A stretch of 64,000 nucleotides of DNA from contig NZ_JAJOZS010000007.1 in assembly GCF_021168555.1 (NCBI RefSeq), positions 62,001-126,000 on the forward strand, written 5' to 3'. This document shows positions 37,170 through 47,396 of this stretch, piece by piece (position 1 is the stretch's first letter; every line of letters begins with the position of its first letter). The DNA comes from Stenotrophomonas sp. MMGLT7 (GTDB lineage Bacteria; Pseudomonadota; Gammaproteobacteria; Xanthomonadales; Xanthomonadaceae). A program made the translations under genes and the position numbers. The notes beneath the pieces were generated by a model, which had not been told where the DNA came from, made no database searches, and saw only the letters and a program-made list of their open reading frames with translations.

Positions 37170-38368
37170 CTGCGCGGTTCCGCCGCCGCGGGTTCTCCGC
37201 GCGCGGGTTCCTCGTCCTTGAGCACGTGTTTTTCGTCCTTGGCCGAGCGGGTGTCGACGCTGACCTCCACCGACATGCCCGGCACCAGCACCTTGCGCGC
37301 GTGCTCTCCGGCCTGCACGCGGATGCGCACCGGCACCCGCTGCACGACCTTGGTGAAGTTGCCGGTGGCGTTCTCGGCCGGCAGCAGCGCGAACTGCGAG
37401 CCGGTGCCCGGCGAGATGCTTTCCACCTCGCCGCGCAGCTTCACGCCGGGCAATGCGTCGACCTTGATCTCGGCCGGCTGCCCGGGGCGCATCAGCCCGA
37501 CCTGGGTTTCCTTGAAGTTGGCGGCCAGGTACAGCGACTCCACCGGCACCACGGTCATGGTGCGGGTGCCGGCGGCGACGAACTGGCCCACCTGCACGGT
37601 CTTGTCGCCGATGCGGCCGTCGATGCGCGCGCTCAGGCGGGTGTCCTCCACCGCGATGCGCGCCTGGTCGGCATCGGCCTGGGCCTGCTTGAGCCCGGCA
37701 CGCGCCTGCTCCAGCTGCGCGGCGGCCGCCTCGATGCCGCTGTCGGCGCCGGCCAGCTGCGCCCGGGCGGCGTCGTACTGGGCCTGCGCCTGCTGCAGCT
37801 GGTGCTGCAGGCTTTCCTGGTGCTCGTGGGTGTCGGCGCCGGAGGCGGCCAGCGGCGCGAACCGCGCCACCTCGGCCCTGGCGAACTTCAGGCTGGCGGC
37901 GGCGGAAGCGACCTGCGTCTGCGCCTCGACCCGGCTGGAATGGCGTCCCTGCAGGCCGGCCTCGGCCGCGGCGATGTCGGCCTGGCGCACCGCCACCACC
38001 GCCTCGGCCTGCTCCAGCGTGGCCCGGTAGGTCCGCTCGTCGATCTGCAGCAGCGGCTCGCCGACCTTGACCCACTGGTTGTCGGTGACGAACACGTCGG
38101 TCACGTAGCCGTTCACCCGCGGCGCCACCGCCACCGAATCGGCCTGCAGGTAGGCGTTGTTGGTCTCCTGCATGTAGCGCCCGACCAGCAGCCAGTGGAC
38201 GAACCACACCAGCAGCACCGCCAGCAGCACGATGCCGATGACGATCAGGGTCCACTTGACCTTGGGGTTCTTCAGCGGCGAAGGGCGGCGCTCGGCCTCC
38301 GCGTCGGTGTTCGAGTCGTTGGAATCGGAAGCGGCAGACCGGGTCTGCGGTTGTTCTGGGCTGGCCAA
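37166..38368 (-). CDS. emrA: EmrA-type membrane-fusion protein
   Basis: A roughly 400-residue HlyD/EmrA adaptor: a short cytoplasmic N-terminus rich in Ser and Asn, one membrane helix (WTLIVIGIVLLAVLLVWFVH), then the beta/coiled-coil periplasmic part (VDVFVTDNQWVKVGEPLLQI-like strand, hairpin around residues 115-220). I chose TTG at 38368 because AAGGAG stands seven bases upstream; longer in-frame extensions lack a ribosome site and look non-coding. First gene of the efflux operon, with no local MarR or TetR regulator. Confidence 0.9.
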   Translation of the reverse strand: MASPEQPQTRSAASDSNDSNTDAEAERRPSPLKNPKVKWTLIVIGIVLLAVLLVWFVHWLLVGRYMQETNNAYLQADSVAVAPRVNGYVTDVFVTDNQWVKVGEPLLQIDERTYRATLEQAEAVVAVRQADIAAAEAGLQGRHSSRVEAQTQVASAAASLKFARAEVARFAPLAASGADTHEHQESLQHQLQQAQAQYDAARAQLAGADSGIEAAAAQLEQARAGLKQAQADADQARIAVEDTRLSARIDGRIGDKTVQVGQFVAAGTRTMTVVPVESLYLAANFKETQVGLMRPGQPAEIKVDALPGVKLRGEVESISPGTGSQFALLPAENATGNFTKVVQRVPVRIRVQAGEHARKVLVPGMSVEVSVDTRSAKDEKHVLKDEEPARGEPAAAEPRR

Positions 38369-38601
38369 GTCGGGACTCCTTGCTGACGTATCCCCCGGTA
38401 ACCGCCCGGTGGCCGGCTGCGATACGACAGGCGGCAATGTAGATGCCGCAGTGCTGATGGAACGTGAATGCACGGGGCGGCGGACCACCACCGCGCACGC
38501 GGGTGCTGCCGGCGCAGCGTAGGGCCTGTCAGCACTAAAGCCAACCACCGGACGGCCGATAATGGCTCCGACATCGCCCGGAAAACGCGCCACCGACCTC
38601 C

Positions 38602-39906
38602 ATGTCCCCGCTCCCGGCGCCGCCGCAGCGCCCGCCATCGGGCACCCTGCCCCAGCGCGTGCTGCTGGTCGAGAACTCGCGCGCGTTCACCTCGATGCTC
38701 GGGCACGAGATCCGCACGCGGGTGGAGCTGCCGGTGACCGTCGCATCGTCGCTGGCCGAGGCCGGACGCCTGCTGGAACGGTTCGACGACTGGTTCCTGG
38801 TGCTCACCGGGCTGGTGCTGGCCGATGGCGACCGCGACGCGGTGCTGGACTTCTTCGCCACCCGCAACCTGCCCACGGTGGTCGTCAGCGGCGTGTACGA
38901 CGAGGACCTGCGCCAGCGCGCGCTGGCGCGGCAGGTCATCGACTACGTGCTCAAGAACGCGCCGGGCGCCGTCGACTACCTGGTCTGGCTGGTGCGCCGG
39001 CTCGAGCGCAACCGCCGCATCTCGGCGCTGGTGGTGGACGATTCGCCCTCCGCGCGCGCCTATGCCGGCGGCCTGCTGTCCATGTACGGCTACCGCGTGG
39101 TGGAGGCCGACGACGGCGCGTCCGGCCTGCTGGCGGTGGAGAAGGACGCCACGATCCGGCTGGCCGTGGTGGACCAGGAGATGCCGGGCATGGAAGGGGT
39201 GGAGTTCACCCGCCGCCTGCGCGCCATCCGCGCGCGCGACCGCGTCGCGGTGGTCGGCCTGTCCGGCAACGCGGACCCCACGCTGATCCCGCGCTTCCTC
39301 AAGAACGGCGCCAACGACTTCCTGCGCAAGCCGTACTCGCGCGAGGAATTCTTCTGCCGCATCTCGCAGAACGTGGACCAGCTGGAACTGATCGGCACGC
39401 TGCAGGACCTGGCCACGCGCGATTTCCTCACCGGCCTGCCCAACCGCCGCCACTTCCTGGAAAACAGCGAGCGGCTGCTGCCGAAGTGGCTGTCCAGCCA
39501 CCAGCCGGTGGCCGCGGCGATGCTCGACATCGACCATTTCAAGCACATCAACGACACCTGGGGCCACGAGGCCGGCGACCTGGCGCTGTGCGCGGTGGCC
39601 GCCTCGGTGTCCGGCCATGCACGGCCGCAGGACCTGGTGGCGCGCTTCGGCGGCGAGGAATTCTGCCTGCTGGTGCCGGGCCTGGACGCGGCCAACGCCG
39701 ACGACTACTTCGAGAGCCTGCGCATGCGCATCGGCCAGCTGCGCGTCCCGGTCGGCGACACCGCGCTGTCGCTGACGGTCAGCATCGGGGTGTGCCGCAG
39801 CGGCGACCCCTCGCACGATTCGCTGCACCAGCTGATCAGCGAGGCCGACCGCCGCCTGTACCTGGCCAAGGCCGGTGGCCGCGACCGCGTGGTCAGCCAC
39901 GGCTGA
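38602..39906 (+). CDS. diguanylate cyclase, REC-REC-GGDEF
   Basis: A 434-residue response-regulator diguanylate cyclase. Residues about 18-135 form a receiver-like domain without the phosphoacceptor Asp (Thr69 in VLTG) and with Glu-Asn instead of the acidic pair. Residues about 140-258 are a normal receiver (Asp146, Asp147, Asp191 in VVDQEMPG, Lys243). Residues about 268-432 are GGDEF, with active GGEEF at 350-354 and a complete inhibitory-site RPQD five residues upstream. It should make cyclic di-GMP under control of phosphorylation. Divergent from the efflux operon; no histidine kinase is adjacent. Confidence 0.93.
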   Translation: MSPLPAPPQRPPSGTLPQRVLLVENSRAFTSMLGHEIRTRVELPVTVASSLAEAGRLLERFDDWFLVLTGLVLADGDRDAVLDFFATRNLPTVVVSGVYDEDLRQRALARQVIDYVLKNAPGAVDYLVWLVRRLERNRRISALVVDDSPSARAYAGGLLSMYGYRVVEADDGASGLLAVEKDATIRLAVVDQEMPGMEGVEFTRRLRAIRARDRVAVVGLSGNADPTLIPRFLKNGANDFLRKPYSREEFFCRISQNVDQLELIGTLQDLATRDFLTGLPNRRHFLENSERLLPKWLSSHQPVAAAMLDIDHFKHINDTWGHEAGDLALCAVAASVSGHARPQDLVARFGGEEFCLLVPGLDAANADDYFESLRMRIGQLRVPVGDTALSLTVSIGVCRSGDPSHDSLHQLISEADRRLYLAKAGGRDRVVSHG

Positions 39907-39930
39907 GCGCCGGCCCCGCGGCCGCCGCGC

Positions 39931-41217
39931 TCAGCGCCGCGCGTTGCTCGACAGCAGCAGCGCCACGATGCTCAGCACCGCCGCCGCGCCCAGGTAGTAG
40001 CCCACTGCCTGCAGGCCGTACCCGGACGCCAGCTTGGTGGCCACGTACGGCGCCGGCGCCGCGCCCAGGATGCTGGCCAGGTTGAACGACAGCGAGGCGC
40101 CGGTGTAGCGCACCTCCACCGGATACATCTGCGCCAGCAGCGTGCCGCACGGCCCGTAGGTCAGGCCCATGGCGAAGAAGCCCAGCGACAGGAACAGCAG
40201 CACCATCCACGGGTGCCCGGCCTGGAACAGGTGCGAGAACACCAGGCCGAACAGGAAGATCGCCACGCTGGCCACGATCATCGCCGAGCGCACGTTGCGG
40301 CGGTCGCCGTACAGCGCCGAGATCGGGATGCCGGCGGCGAAGAACAGGATGCCGAGCATCTGCAGCAGCAGGAAGTGTTCCTTGCCGTAGCCCAGCGTGG
40401 CGGTGCCGTAGCCGAGCGCGAACACCGTCATCAGGTAGAACAGCACGAAGGTGGCGAACGCGCCCAGCGTGCCCAGCACCACCGCGCCGGCATGCTGCGA
40501 CAGCACCGACCACATCGGCAGGCGCACCCGCGCGTTGCGGTCCAGCGCCTTCTGGAAGTCCGGCGTCTCGGTGATCTTCAGCCGCACCCACAGCCCGGTC
40601 ACCACCAGCAGCGCGCTGGCCAGGAACGGGATGCGCCAGCCCCACTGCAGGAACTCCTCGTCGCTGAGCGCCTCGCCCAGGATCAGGAAGGTGCCGGCCG
40701 ACAGCATGAACCCCAGCGGCGCGCCCAGCTGCGGGAACATGCCGTACCAGGCGCGCTTGCCGGGAGGCGCGTTCTCGGTGGCCAGCAGCACCGCCCCGCC
40801 CCACTCCCCGCCCAGTCCCAGGCCCTGGCCGAAGCGGCACAGCGCCAGCAGCGCCGGCGCCAGCACGCCGATCTGCGCATAGGTCGGCAGCAGCCCGATC
40901 ACCACCGTGGAGATGCCCATCGTCAGCAGCGCCGCCACCAGCGTGGCCTTGCGGCCGATGCGGTCGCCGAAGTGGCCGAACAGCGCCGAGCCGAACGGCC
41001 GCGCGATGAAGGCCACCGCGAACGTCGCCAGCGACTGCAGCGTCGCCGCGCCGCTGTCGCCGGCCGGGAAGAACAGGTGCGGGAACACCAGCACCGCCGC
41101 GGTGGCGTAGATGTAGAAGTCGAAGAACTCGATCGTGGTGCCGATCAGGCTCGCCGCGAGCACGCGGGCGGGAGAATTGGCGGCGACACCGGGTGTTGCG
41201 ACTGTTGCATTCATCAA
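39931..41217 (-). CDS. MFS transporter, metabolite:H+ symporter family
   Basis: A 428-residue major facilitator with 12 predicted helices. It opens with the family sequence GTTIEFFDFYIYATAAVLVF and has FGHFGDRIGRKATL in loop 2-3 and RFGQGLGLGGEWGGAVLL, typical of the MHS group (proline/betaine, shikimate, alpha-ketoglutarate and related carriers). The specific substrate is not readable. Convergent with the diguanylate cyclase (24 bp). The start could also be the second Met. Confidence 0.9.
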   Translation of the reverse strand: MMNATVATPGVAANSPARVLAASLIGTTIEFFDFYIYATAAVLVFPHLFFPAGDSGAATLQSLATFAVAFIARPFGSALFGHFGDRIGRKATLVAALLTMGISTVVIGLLPTYAQIGVLAPALLALCRFGQGLGLGGEWGGAVLLATENAPPGKRAWYGMFPQLGAPLGFMLSAGTFLILGEALSDEEFLQWGWRIPFLASALLVVTGLWVRLKITETPDFQKALDRNARVRLPMWSVLSQHAGAVVLGTLGAFATFVLFYLMTVFALGYGTATLGYGKEHFLLLQMLGILFFAAGIPISALYGDRRNVRSAMIVASVAIFLFGLVFSHLFQAGHPWMVLLFLSLGFFAMGLTYGPCGTLLAQMYPVEVRYTGASLSFNLASILGAAPAPYVATKLASGYGLQAVGYYLGAAAVLSIVALLLSSNARR

Positions 41218-41456
41218 GGGCGATCAAGGCGGCGGAAACGGGGCGATTCTGGCAGATCGCGCGGTGCATGCACAGTTTTGGCGCACATGCAAGATGGTTG
41301 CGAAAGAAAGCAACGCCGCGGCATGCGGCGGCGCGCGCGCGCCTTCCGTCGCCGCCATCGCCGCTCGCGGCGGCCCGGGCCGGACCCGTGGCCGCGACGA
41401 TCGCACCACCCCGGCTGTGGCACCCTGAAAGCTGGTTTCCCGAAAGAACGGCCCCC

Positions 41457-42731
41457 GTGACTCCCGATCCGCGCCGCGCGCAACTGCGCCGCATGAAACT
41501 CATCGCACTGGCCCTGCTGCTGCTCATGCTGGCCGGCTTCGTCGTCAGCCACGCGATGGGACGCCAGGGCATCTGGGCATGGGTGGCCTCGTTCTGCGAG
41601 GCCGGCACCGTGGGCGCGCTGGCGGACTGGTTCGCGGTGGTGGCGCTGTTCCGCCGGCCGCTGGGCCTGCCGATCCCGCACACGGCGATCATCCCGCACG
41701 GCAAGGACCGCATCGCCGACAGCCTGGCGGTGTTCGTGCGCGACCATTTCCTGGAGCCGGAGACCCTGCTGGCCAAGCTCAAGGTGTTCGACCCGGCCGC
41801 GCGCCTGGGCCAGTGGCTGGCCCAGCCCGCGCAATCGCGCATGCTCGCCGACATGGCGCGGGGCTGGGCACTGCAGGCGCTGGACCTGCTCGACGAGACC
41901 GCCGTGCGCCGCAACATCCAGGCCTTCGTGGTCGAGCGCCTGCGCAGCTGGGATGCCGCCGCCACCGCCAGCGACGTGCTCGGCCTGCTCACCGCCGACG
42001 GCCGCCACCAGAAGCTGCTCGACGAGGCGCTCAAGCGCCTGGCCGCGCACCTGGACGACGAGGCGATCAAGCAGCGCGTGTCGGCGATGCTGGTCAAGTA
42101 CGCGCGCCGCGAATGGCCCAAGCTGGTCGGCACGGTGGAGTGGGTCAAGCCGGTGGAAGGCATCGCCGACAACCTCGCCGACCGCATCGCGCGCGCGCTG
42201 CTGGACGAGCTCAACGAGGTGCTGTCGCAACCGCAGCACCCGTTGCGGCAGGACTACGAGCGCTGGCTGGGCGACTACATCGTGCGCCTGCGCGACGAGC
42301 CGGCACTGGGCGAGCGGGTGGCGGCGATCAAGCAGCGGCTGATCGACCACCCCAGCCTGCAGGAGTACGTGCAGGGCCTGTGGGACCAGGTCAACGCCTC
42401 GCTGCGCCGCGACCTGGCGCGCGAGGACGGGGTGATCGCCGGCCACCTGCAGCGCTCGCTGGCCGGGCTGGGCGACGCCCTGCAGCAGGACCCGTCGCTG
42501 CGCGAGGCGCTCAACCAGCACCTGCTCGCCGGTGCGGAAAGACTCACCACGCGCCTGCGCGACGGCGTCACCGCGCACATCGCGCAGACGGTCAAGGGCT
42601 GGGACGAGCGCCACCTGGTGGAGCAGCTGGAACTGAGCGTGGGCCGCGACCTGCAGTACATCCGCTTCAACGGCACCCTGGTCGGCGGCCTGATCGGGCT
42701 GGCGCTGCAGGCCATCAGCCGCTGGATCTAG
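41457..42731 (+). CDS. DUF445 inner-membrane protein (YjiN-like)
   Basis: A 424-residue protein close in length to E. coli YjiN. It has N-terminal membrane segments (MKLIALALLLLMLAGFVV, then AWVASFCEAGTVGALADWFAVVALF with RRPLGLPIPHTAIIP), a long helical middle and a C-terminal hydrophobic end (LVGGLIGLALQAIS). Function unknown. GTG at 41457 is taken as the start; the Met at 41493 just before the first helix is an alternative. Confidence 0.82.
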   Translation: MTPDPRRAQLRRMKLIALALLLLMLAGFVVSHAMGRQGIWAWVASFCEAGTVGALADWFAVVALFRRPLGLPIPHTAIIPHGKDRIADSLAVFVRDHFLEPETLLAKLKVFDPAARLGQWLAQPAQSRMLADMARGWALQALDLLDETAVRRNIQAFVVERLRSWDAAATASDVLGLLTADGRHQKLLDEALKRLAAHLDDEAIKQRVSAMLVKYARREWPKLVGTVEWVKPVEGIADNLADRIARALLDELNEVLSQPQHPLRQDYERWLGDYIVRLRDEPALGERVAAIKQRLIDHPSLQEYVQGLWDQVNASLRRDLAREDGVIAGHLQRSLAGLGDALQQDPSLREALNQHLLAGAERLTTRLRDGVTAHIAQTVKGWDERHLVEQLELSVGRDLQYIRFNGTLVGGLIGLALQAISRWI

Positions 42732-42761
42732 CGCGACCTGATTGCGCTGACGGCGCCCCCT

Positions 42762-42835
42762 CCTCGTGGAACCGAGCTTGATCGGCTGAAGCGTTCCCGG
42801 TACAGCCCCAGCCGAGCAAGCTCGGCTCCACGAGG
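42762..42835. repeat. paired hairpin repeat, family 2, copy 2
   Basis: Arms CCTCGTGGAACCGAGCTTG (42762-42780) and CAAGCTCGGCTCCACGAGG (ending 42835) are nearly complementary across a roughly 36-bp centre. The arms share GAGCTTG / CAAGCTCGG with the copy at 4987-5065. It follows the DUF445 gene and may fold into a cruciform or terminator-like stem. Confidence 0.8.
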
Positions 42836-43022
42836 GGCTGCGGCGCGGATGCCGCATCGAGGCAATCTAAGCCTCTCCGCTCGCCCTGCAGAGCGCCCGA
42901 GGCCGCCGTCGCGTTCTTGCCGCGACGCCGCATGGGGCCAATAATGTGCGGCCGCGACGGGTCGGCGGCGCTTGCGCTCTCCGCCGCGCCCTCCCCTTCG
43001 CCCCCGCAGTGAGACCGCAACG

Positions 43023-44453
43023 TTGCCCATCGAGGAACGGCCGGCGTCGCTTTCGCCCAGCGCCTACCCCGACTACCGCCTGATATCGCTGATCCTGGCC
43101 TGCGCCATCTTCATGGAACAGCTGGACGCGACCGTGCTGGCCACCGCCCTGCCGACCATGGCGCTCGAATTCGGCGTGCCGGCGCCGTCGATGAGCATCG
43201 CCATGACCGCCTACCTGCTGGCGCTGGCGGTGCTGATCCCGGCCAGCGGCGCGATGGCCGACCGCTACGGCCTGCGCCGGGTGTTCTGCGCCTCCATCGG
43301 CGTGTTCGTCGCCGGCTCGATCGCATGCTCGGTGGCGGTGGACCTGCCGACCATGGTCGGCGCGCGCCTGCTGCAGGGCGCCGGCGGGGCGATGATGGCG
43401 CCGCTGGGACGGCTGATCCTGCTGCGCACGGTCGAGCGCCGGCACCTGGTGTCGGCAATGGCGTGGACGCTGGTGCCGGCGTTCCTCGGGCCGATGCTGG
43501 GCCCGCCGCTGGGCGGCCTGCTGGTCAGCTACCTCGACTGGCGCTGGATCTTCTACATCAACGTCCCGATCGGCATCGCCGGCTACCTGCTGGTGCGCCG
43601 CTTCATCCCCGAGATCCCGGCCGAATCGCAGCCGGGGCGCTTCGACTTCCTCGGCTTCGTGCTCAGCGGCACCGCGCTGGGCTGCCTGCTGTTCGGGCTG
43701 GAGAGCGCGAGCCAGCCCGGCGAGCTGGCGCGTTCGCTGCTGCTGCTGGGCATCGGCGCCGGCGCCGGACTGGGCTACCTGCGGCATGCCCGCCGCCATC
43801 CCAACCCGCTGCTGGACCTGTCGCTGCTGCGGATCGACTCGGTCCGGCTGTCGGTGATCGGCGGTTCGTTGATGCGCGTGACCCAGGGCGCGCACCCGTT
43901 TCTGCTGCCGCTGCTGTTCCAGCTCGGCTTCGGCTACAGCGCCGCCTACAGCGGCCAGCTGGTGCTGGCCACCGCGCTGGGCGCGCTGCTGATGCGCAGC
44001 CTCACCCCGCGCCTGCTGCGGCTGTTCGGCTACCGCAACGGCATGATCGGCAACGGCGTGCTGGCCAGCCTGGGCTATGCGGTATGCGCGTTCTTCCGCC
44101 CCGGCTGGCCGCCGGCGCTGATGTTCGTGCTGCTGGTGTGCTGCGGGGCGTTCATGTCGTTCCAGTTCGCCGCCTACAACACCATCGCCTACGAGGACGT
44201 GCCGGCCAGCCGCATGAGCAGCGCCAGCAGCCTGTACACCACGCTGCAGCAGTTGATGCTGTCGGTCGGCATCTGCGCCGGGGCGATGTTCCTGAAGATC
44301 GCCATGGGCGTGGCCGGGCATGCGCAGCCGCAGCTGTCCGACTTCTCCTGGGCCTTCGCGCTGGTGTCGGTGATCTCCTTCACCTCGCTGCGCTGGCACC
44401 TGCGCTTCGATCGCGACGCGGGCCAGGAGATGAGCGGGCACCGCCAGCGCTGA
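43023..44453 (+). CDS. MFS drug-transporter-like protein (DHA2 family)
   Basis: A roughly 476-residue major facilitator with about 14 helices. Family marks include MEQLDATVLATALPTMA in the first helix, GAMADRYGLRRVFC, and GPPLGGLLVSYLDWRWIFYINVPIG. It resembles MdtD/EmrB-type exporters but is shorter than the EmrB at 35592. The start is uncertain: only TTG codons are available near the natural N-terminus (43023, 42972), and none has a strong ribosome site. Substrate unknown. Confidence 0.85.
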   Translation: MPIEERPASLSPSAYPDYRLISLILACAIFMEQLDATVLATALPTMALEFGVPAPSMSIAMTAYLLALAVLIPASGAMADRYGLRRVFCASIGVFVAGSIACSVAVDLPTMVGARLLQGAGGAMMAPLGRLILLRTVERRHLVSAMAWTLVPAFLGPMLGPPLGGLLVSYLDWRWIFYINVPIGIAGYLLVRRFIPEIPAESQPGRFDFLGFVLSGTALGCLLFGLESASQPGELARSLLLLGIGAGAGLGYLRHARRHPNPLLDLSLLRIDSVRLSVIGGSLMRVTQGAHPFLLPLLFQLGFGYSAAYSGQLVLATALGALLMRSLTPRLLRLFGYRNGMIGNGVLASLGYAVCAFFRPGWPPALMFVLLVCCGAFMSFQFAAYNTIAYEDVPASRMSSASSLYTTLQQLMLSVGICAGAMFLKIAMGVAGHAQPQLSDFSWAFALVSVISFTSLRWHLRFDRDAGQEMSGHRQR

Positions 44454-44472
44454 CCCGAAGCCGCCGCGGCCC

Positions 44473-44683
44473 GCAGGAGCGACTTCGGTCGCGATGGAGC
44501 TCCACCGGGAATCTGACTCCCCAGGTGAAGCGCCCCGCCTCGCCGTAGAGCCGAGCCAGCCCGGCTCTACGTGAAGAGGCGGCTGCCGCTTCTGGCAAGG
44601 CTCCCTTTTCAGACCTGTGGCGAGGATGCGGCATCCGGGAATCAGGACCAGGAAAGCTTCGTCGCGACTGAAGTCGCTCCTGC
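44473..44683. repeat. split family 1 REP with another hairpin inside
   Basis: A left arm GCAGGAGCGACTTCGGTCGC starts at 44473 and the matching right arm GTCGCGACTGAAGTCGCTCC ends near 44683, about 150 bp apart instead of adjacent. Between them lies a separate hairpin with arms GTAGAGCCG (44545) and CGGCTCTAC (44570). It separates the convergent MFS gene and rlmKL. Confidence 0.7.
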
Positions 44684-44692
44684 AGGAGCTTG

Positions 44693-46828
44693 CTACGCCG
44701 GGCTCAGGCGCCAGGCGCGATGGATGCGCGGGTTGCGCTCGAAGTCCGGGTCCAGGGTCTGGCGGCTGATCTCCTCGCAGCGCGCGAACGCGGCGATCGC
44801 CTCTTCGTCCAGGCGGAAGCGGCGGAAGTTGTTGGAGAAGTACAGCACCCCGCCCTGCGCCAGCCGCGCCACCGCCGCGCGCAGCAGCCGCACGTGCTCG
44901 CGCTGGATGTCGAAATCGTCGGCGCGCGCGGAGTTGGAGAAGGTCGGCGGATCGCAGAAGACCACGTCGAACTGGCCGCGCTCGGCCTCCAGCCAGGCCA
45001 CCGCGTCGGCCTGCACCAGCCGGTGCCGGGCGCCGCCCAGGCCGTTGAGCGCGAGATTGTCCGCGCACCACTGCAGGTAGGTCCCCGACAGGTCCACGCT
45101 GGTGGTCGCGGCCGCGCCGGCCACCGCGGCCTCGACGCTGGCCACGCCGGTGTAGCAGAACAGGTTGAGGAAGCGCCGTCCCTTCGCCTGCGCCGCCAGC
45201 ATGCCGCGCAGCGGGCGGTGGTCGAGGAACAGCCCGGTGTCCAGGTAGTCGAACAGGTTCACCCGCAGCAGCGCGCCGTGCTCGCGCACGTGGACGAACT
45301 CGCCGCGCTGCTCGAAGCGACCGTACTTGCTGCCGCCCTTGCCGCGCTCGCGGGTCTTCAGCGCCACCTGCTCGGCCGGCACCTGGAACACCTCGCGCGC
45401 CGCGGCCAGCAGTTCGTTGCGGCGGCGGCGCACGTCGGCCTCGGGAATCGTCGCCGGCGCGGCGTATTCCTGCACGTGCAGGAACAGCCGCCGCGCGCCG
45501 TCGGCCTCCTGGTAGACGTCGATGGCGGCGGCGTACTCGGGCAGGTCGGCGTCGTAGGCGCGGAAGCACTCCACGCCCTCGCGCGCGCGCCATTTCTTCG
45601 TCTTCTGCAGGTTCTTGCGCAGGCGGTTGGCGACCATCTGCGCGCCCTCGCCCAGCGCGCGCGGCGCCGCGGCCTCGCGCTGCGGCACCGCGATCGGGTC
45701 GCAGACGATCAGCGTGCACTCGATCGCGCCGTTGAACAGCTGGTAGCGCTTGCCGGCGCGCAGGCCGGTGGCGAAGGCCAGCTCCTCGCTGCCGCACAGC
45801 AGGCTGGCGCGCCAGCCCGGCACCGCGCGCTTGAGCGCATCGCCCAGCTGCCGGTACAGCGCCGCGTCGGCGGCCAGGCGCTCGTCGTAGGGCGGATTGC
45901 AGACCACGGTGCCGTCGGCCTGCGGCGGCGACGGCAGCGCGGCGACGTCGCACACGGCCAGGGCGATGGCCGTCTCCACCCCGGCCCGCGCCGCGTTCTC
46001 GCGCGCGGCGGCGATCGCCTGCGGATCGAGGTCGCTGCCGTGGAACACCGGCTTCAGTGCCGAGCGCCCGGCCTGCTCGCGCGCCTGTGCCTCGTCGAGC
46101 AGCCGGCGCCAGCCATCGCTGTCGAATCCGCGCCAGCGGGTCGGCGGAAGTTCTCCGAGCCGCAAGAGCCCCGGGGCGACGTCGGCCGCCATCAGCGCGC
46201 CCTCGATCAGCAGCGTGCCGCTGCCGCACATCGGGTCCAGCAGGCCGCCGCCCTGCGCATAGGCCCTGGGCCAGCCGCCGCGCAGCAGCACCGCCGCGGC
46301 CAGGTTCTCCTTCAGCGGCGCCTCGTTCTGCGCCAGCCGCCAGCCGCGCCGGTGCAGCGAACCGCCGCCCAGGTCGACCGAGATCGTGGCCCGGCCCTTG
46401 CGCAGCGACAGGTTCAGCCGCAGGTCCGGGTGCTCCACGTCCACCGACGGCCGCTCCAGGCCCTGCCCGCGCAGCGTGTCCACCACCGCGTCCTTGACCC
46501 GCTGCGCGGCATAGCGCGCGTGGGTGATGGCGGTGCCGGAGACATGCGCGTCCACCGCCAGGGTATCGCCCGGCGCCAGGTGATCGGCCCACGGCAGCGC
46601 GGCGACGCCGTCGTACAGCGCGGCCTCGTCGGGACAGTCGAACTCGGCCAGCGGCCACAGCACGCGGCTGGCCAGGCGCGACCACAGCACCGCACGCTGC
46701 GCGTCGAGCAGCTCGCCCTCGACGTTGGCGCCGGCGATGGTGGCGGTGGCCTTGGCCGCGCCGAGCGCGAGCAGCTCGTCGGCAAGCAGGTATTCCAGGC
46801 CCTTGGCGCAGGATGCGAAGAATTTCAC
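44693..46828 (-). CDS. rlmL: bifunctional 23S rRNA methyltransferase RlmKL
   Basis: A 711-residue fusion enzyme that makes m2G2445 (RlmL part) and m7G2069 (RlmK part) in 23S rRNA. The N-terminal THUMP domain is followed by the RlmL catalytic motif NPPY (in [12 protein letters not shown]), then the C-terminal RlmK Rossmann domain with [16 protein letters not shown] and motif CDPPTFSNS. The GTG start at 46828 gives the family N-terminus [18 protein letters not shown], although its ribosome site is weak. An in-frame upstream extension is not part of the protein. Confidence 0.95.
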   Translation of the reverse strand: MKFFASCAKGLEYLLADELLALGAAKATATIAGANVEGELLDAQRAVLWSRLASRVLWPLAEFDCPDEAALYDGVAALPWADHLAPGDTLAVDAHVSGTAITHARYAAQRVKDAVVDTLRGQGLERPSVDVEHPDLRLNLSLRKGRATISVDLGGGSLHRRGWRLAQNEAPLKENLAAAVLLRGGWPRAYAQGGGLLDPMCGSGTLLIEGALMAADVAPGLLRLGELPPTRWRGFDSDGWRRLLDEAQAREQAGRSALKPVFHGSDLDPQAIAAARENAARAGVETAIALAVCDVAALPSPPQADGTVVCNPPYDERLAADAALYRQLGDALKRAVPGWRASLLCGSEELAFATGLRAGKRYQLFNGAIECTLIVCDPIAVPQREAAAPRALGEGAQMVANRLRKNLQKTKKWRAREGVECFRAYDADLPEYAAAIDVYQEADGARRLFLHVQEYAAPATIPEADVRRRRNELLAAAREVFQVPAEQVALKTRERGKGGSKYGRFEQRGEFVHVREHGALLRVNLFDYLDTGLFLDHRPLRGMLAAQAKGRRFLNLFCYTGVASVEAAVAGAAATTSVDLSGTYLQWCADNLALNGLGGARHRLVQADAVAWLEAERGQFDVVFCDPPTFSNSARADDFDIQREHVRLLRAAVARLAQGGVLYFSNNFRRFRLDEEAIAAFARCEEISRQTLDPDFERNPRIHRAWRLSPA

Positions 46829-47396
46829 GTGGATGGGTATCGGCTGGGGACGGTGGCGCCACGGCAGCGGCGCCGGCCGCGGGATCGGATGGGCAGCCGG
46901 CCTGGGGGCGGAAGGCCCCGAGCCGGCGCAGGCAGGGCGCAGATGTTCGGCCATCGTGCCGCCGTTTACCAGCCCGCGCTGCCGCCGCGTTGCGCGGGAA
47001 GCCGACCGTCGTGCCCGCATGGGCTCCCTGCTGCCCGGGAAACATCGGACCGCGTGCCCCCGGCCGAAGCCATGGGCCCCAATGCCCGGGGAACGCGAAT
47101 CGTCGTCCCCGCGCAGGCGCGAGTCCACGGACGTTGCTTCAAGCTGCACGAAGATCCCTGGCTCCCCACGTTCGCGCATTACGGGTCCGGGGAAGTCTTT
47201 TCATCTCGTTGGCGAAGGCTTGCGGCAGCGATGCTGCGAGATCGCTTGGCGACGACGGGACCTGGATGTAGCGCCGATACCGGCGTACGCGTCGTCCCCG
47301 CGGCTTTCTCCAGCCGCATGGATGACGGGAAGCAGGCGTTCAGCGCTCAACCCTCGATCCGGATCCCGCTGATTCCAGGCGGTGACGAACGCAGGA
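46829..47396. other. gene-free stretch upstream of rlmKL
   Basis: A 568-bp gap with no convincing gene in either direction. It includes patches such as GTCGTCCCCGCGCAGGCGCG (from 47101) and CGTCGTCCCCGCGGC (from 47290) that look like worn copies of an intergenic repeat. The rlmKL promoter and the end of the ABC-F gene border it. Confidence 0.45.

Noticed and set aside
42867-47045. A 1392-codon minus-strand frame across the MFS gene and rlmKL
   Set aside because: It is a high-GC shadow of rlmKL in another frame and of the plus-strand MFS gene. Its translation is low-complexity and matches nothing.
46829-47396. A small gene upstream of rlmKL
   Set aside because: Open frames on both strands have no ribosome site, erratic codon use and no recognisable product.
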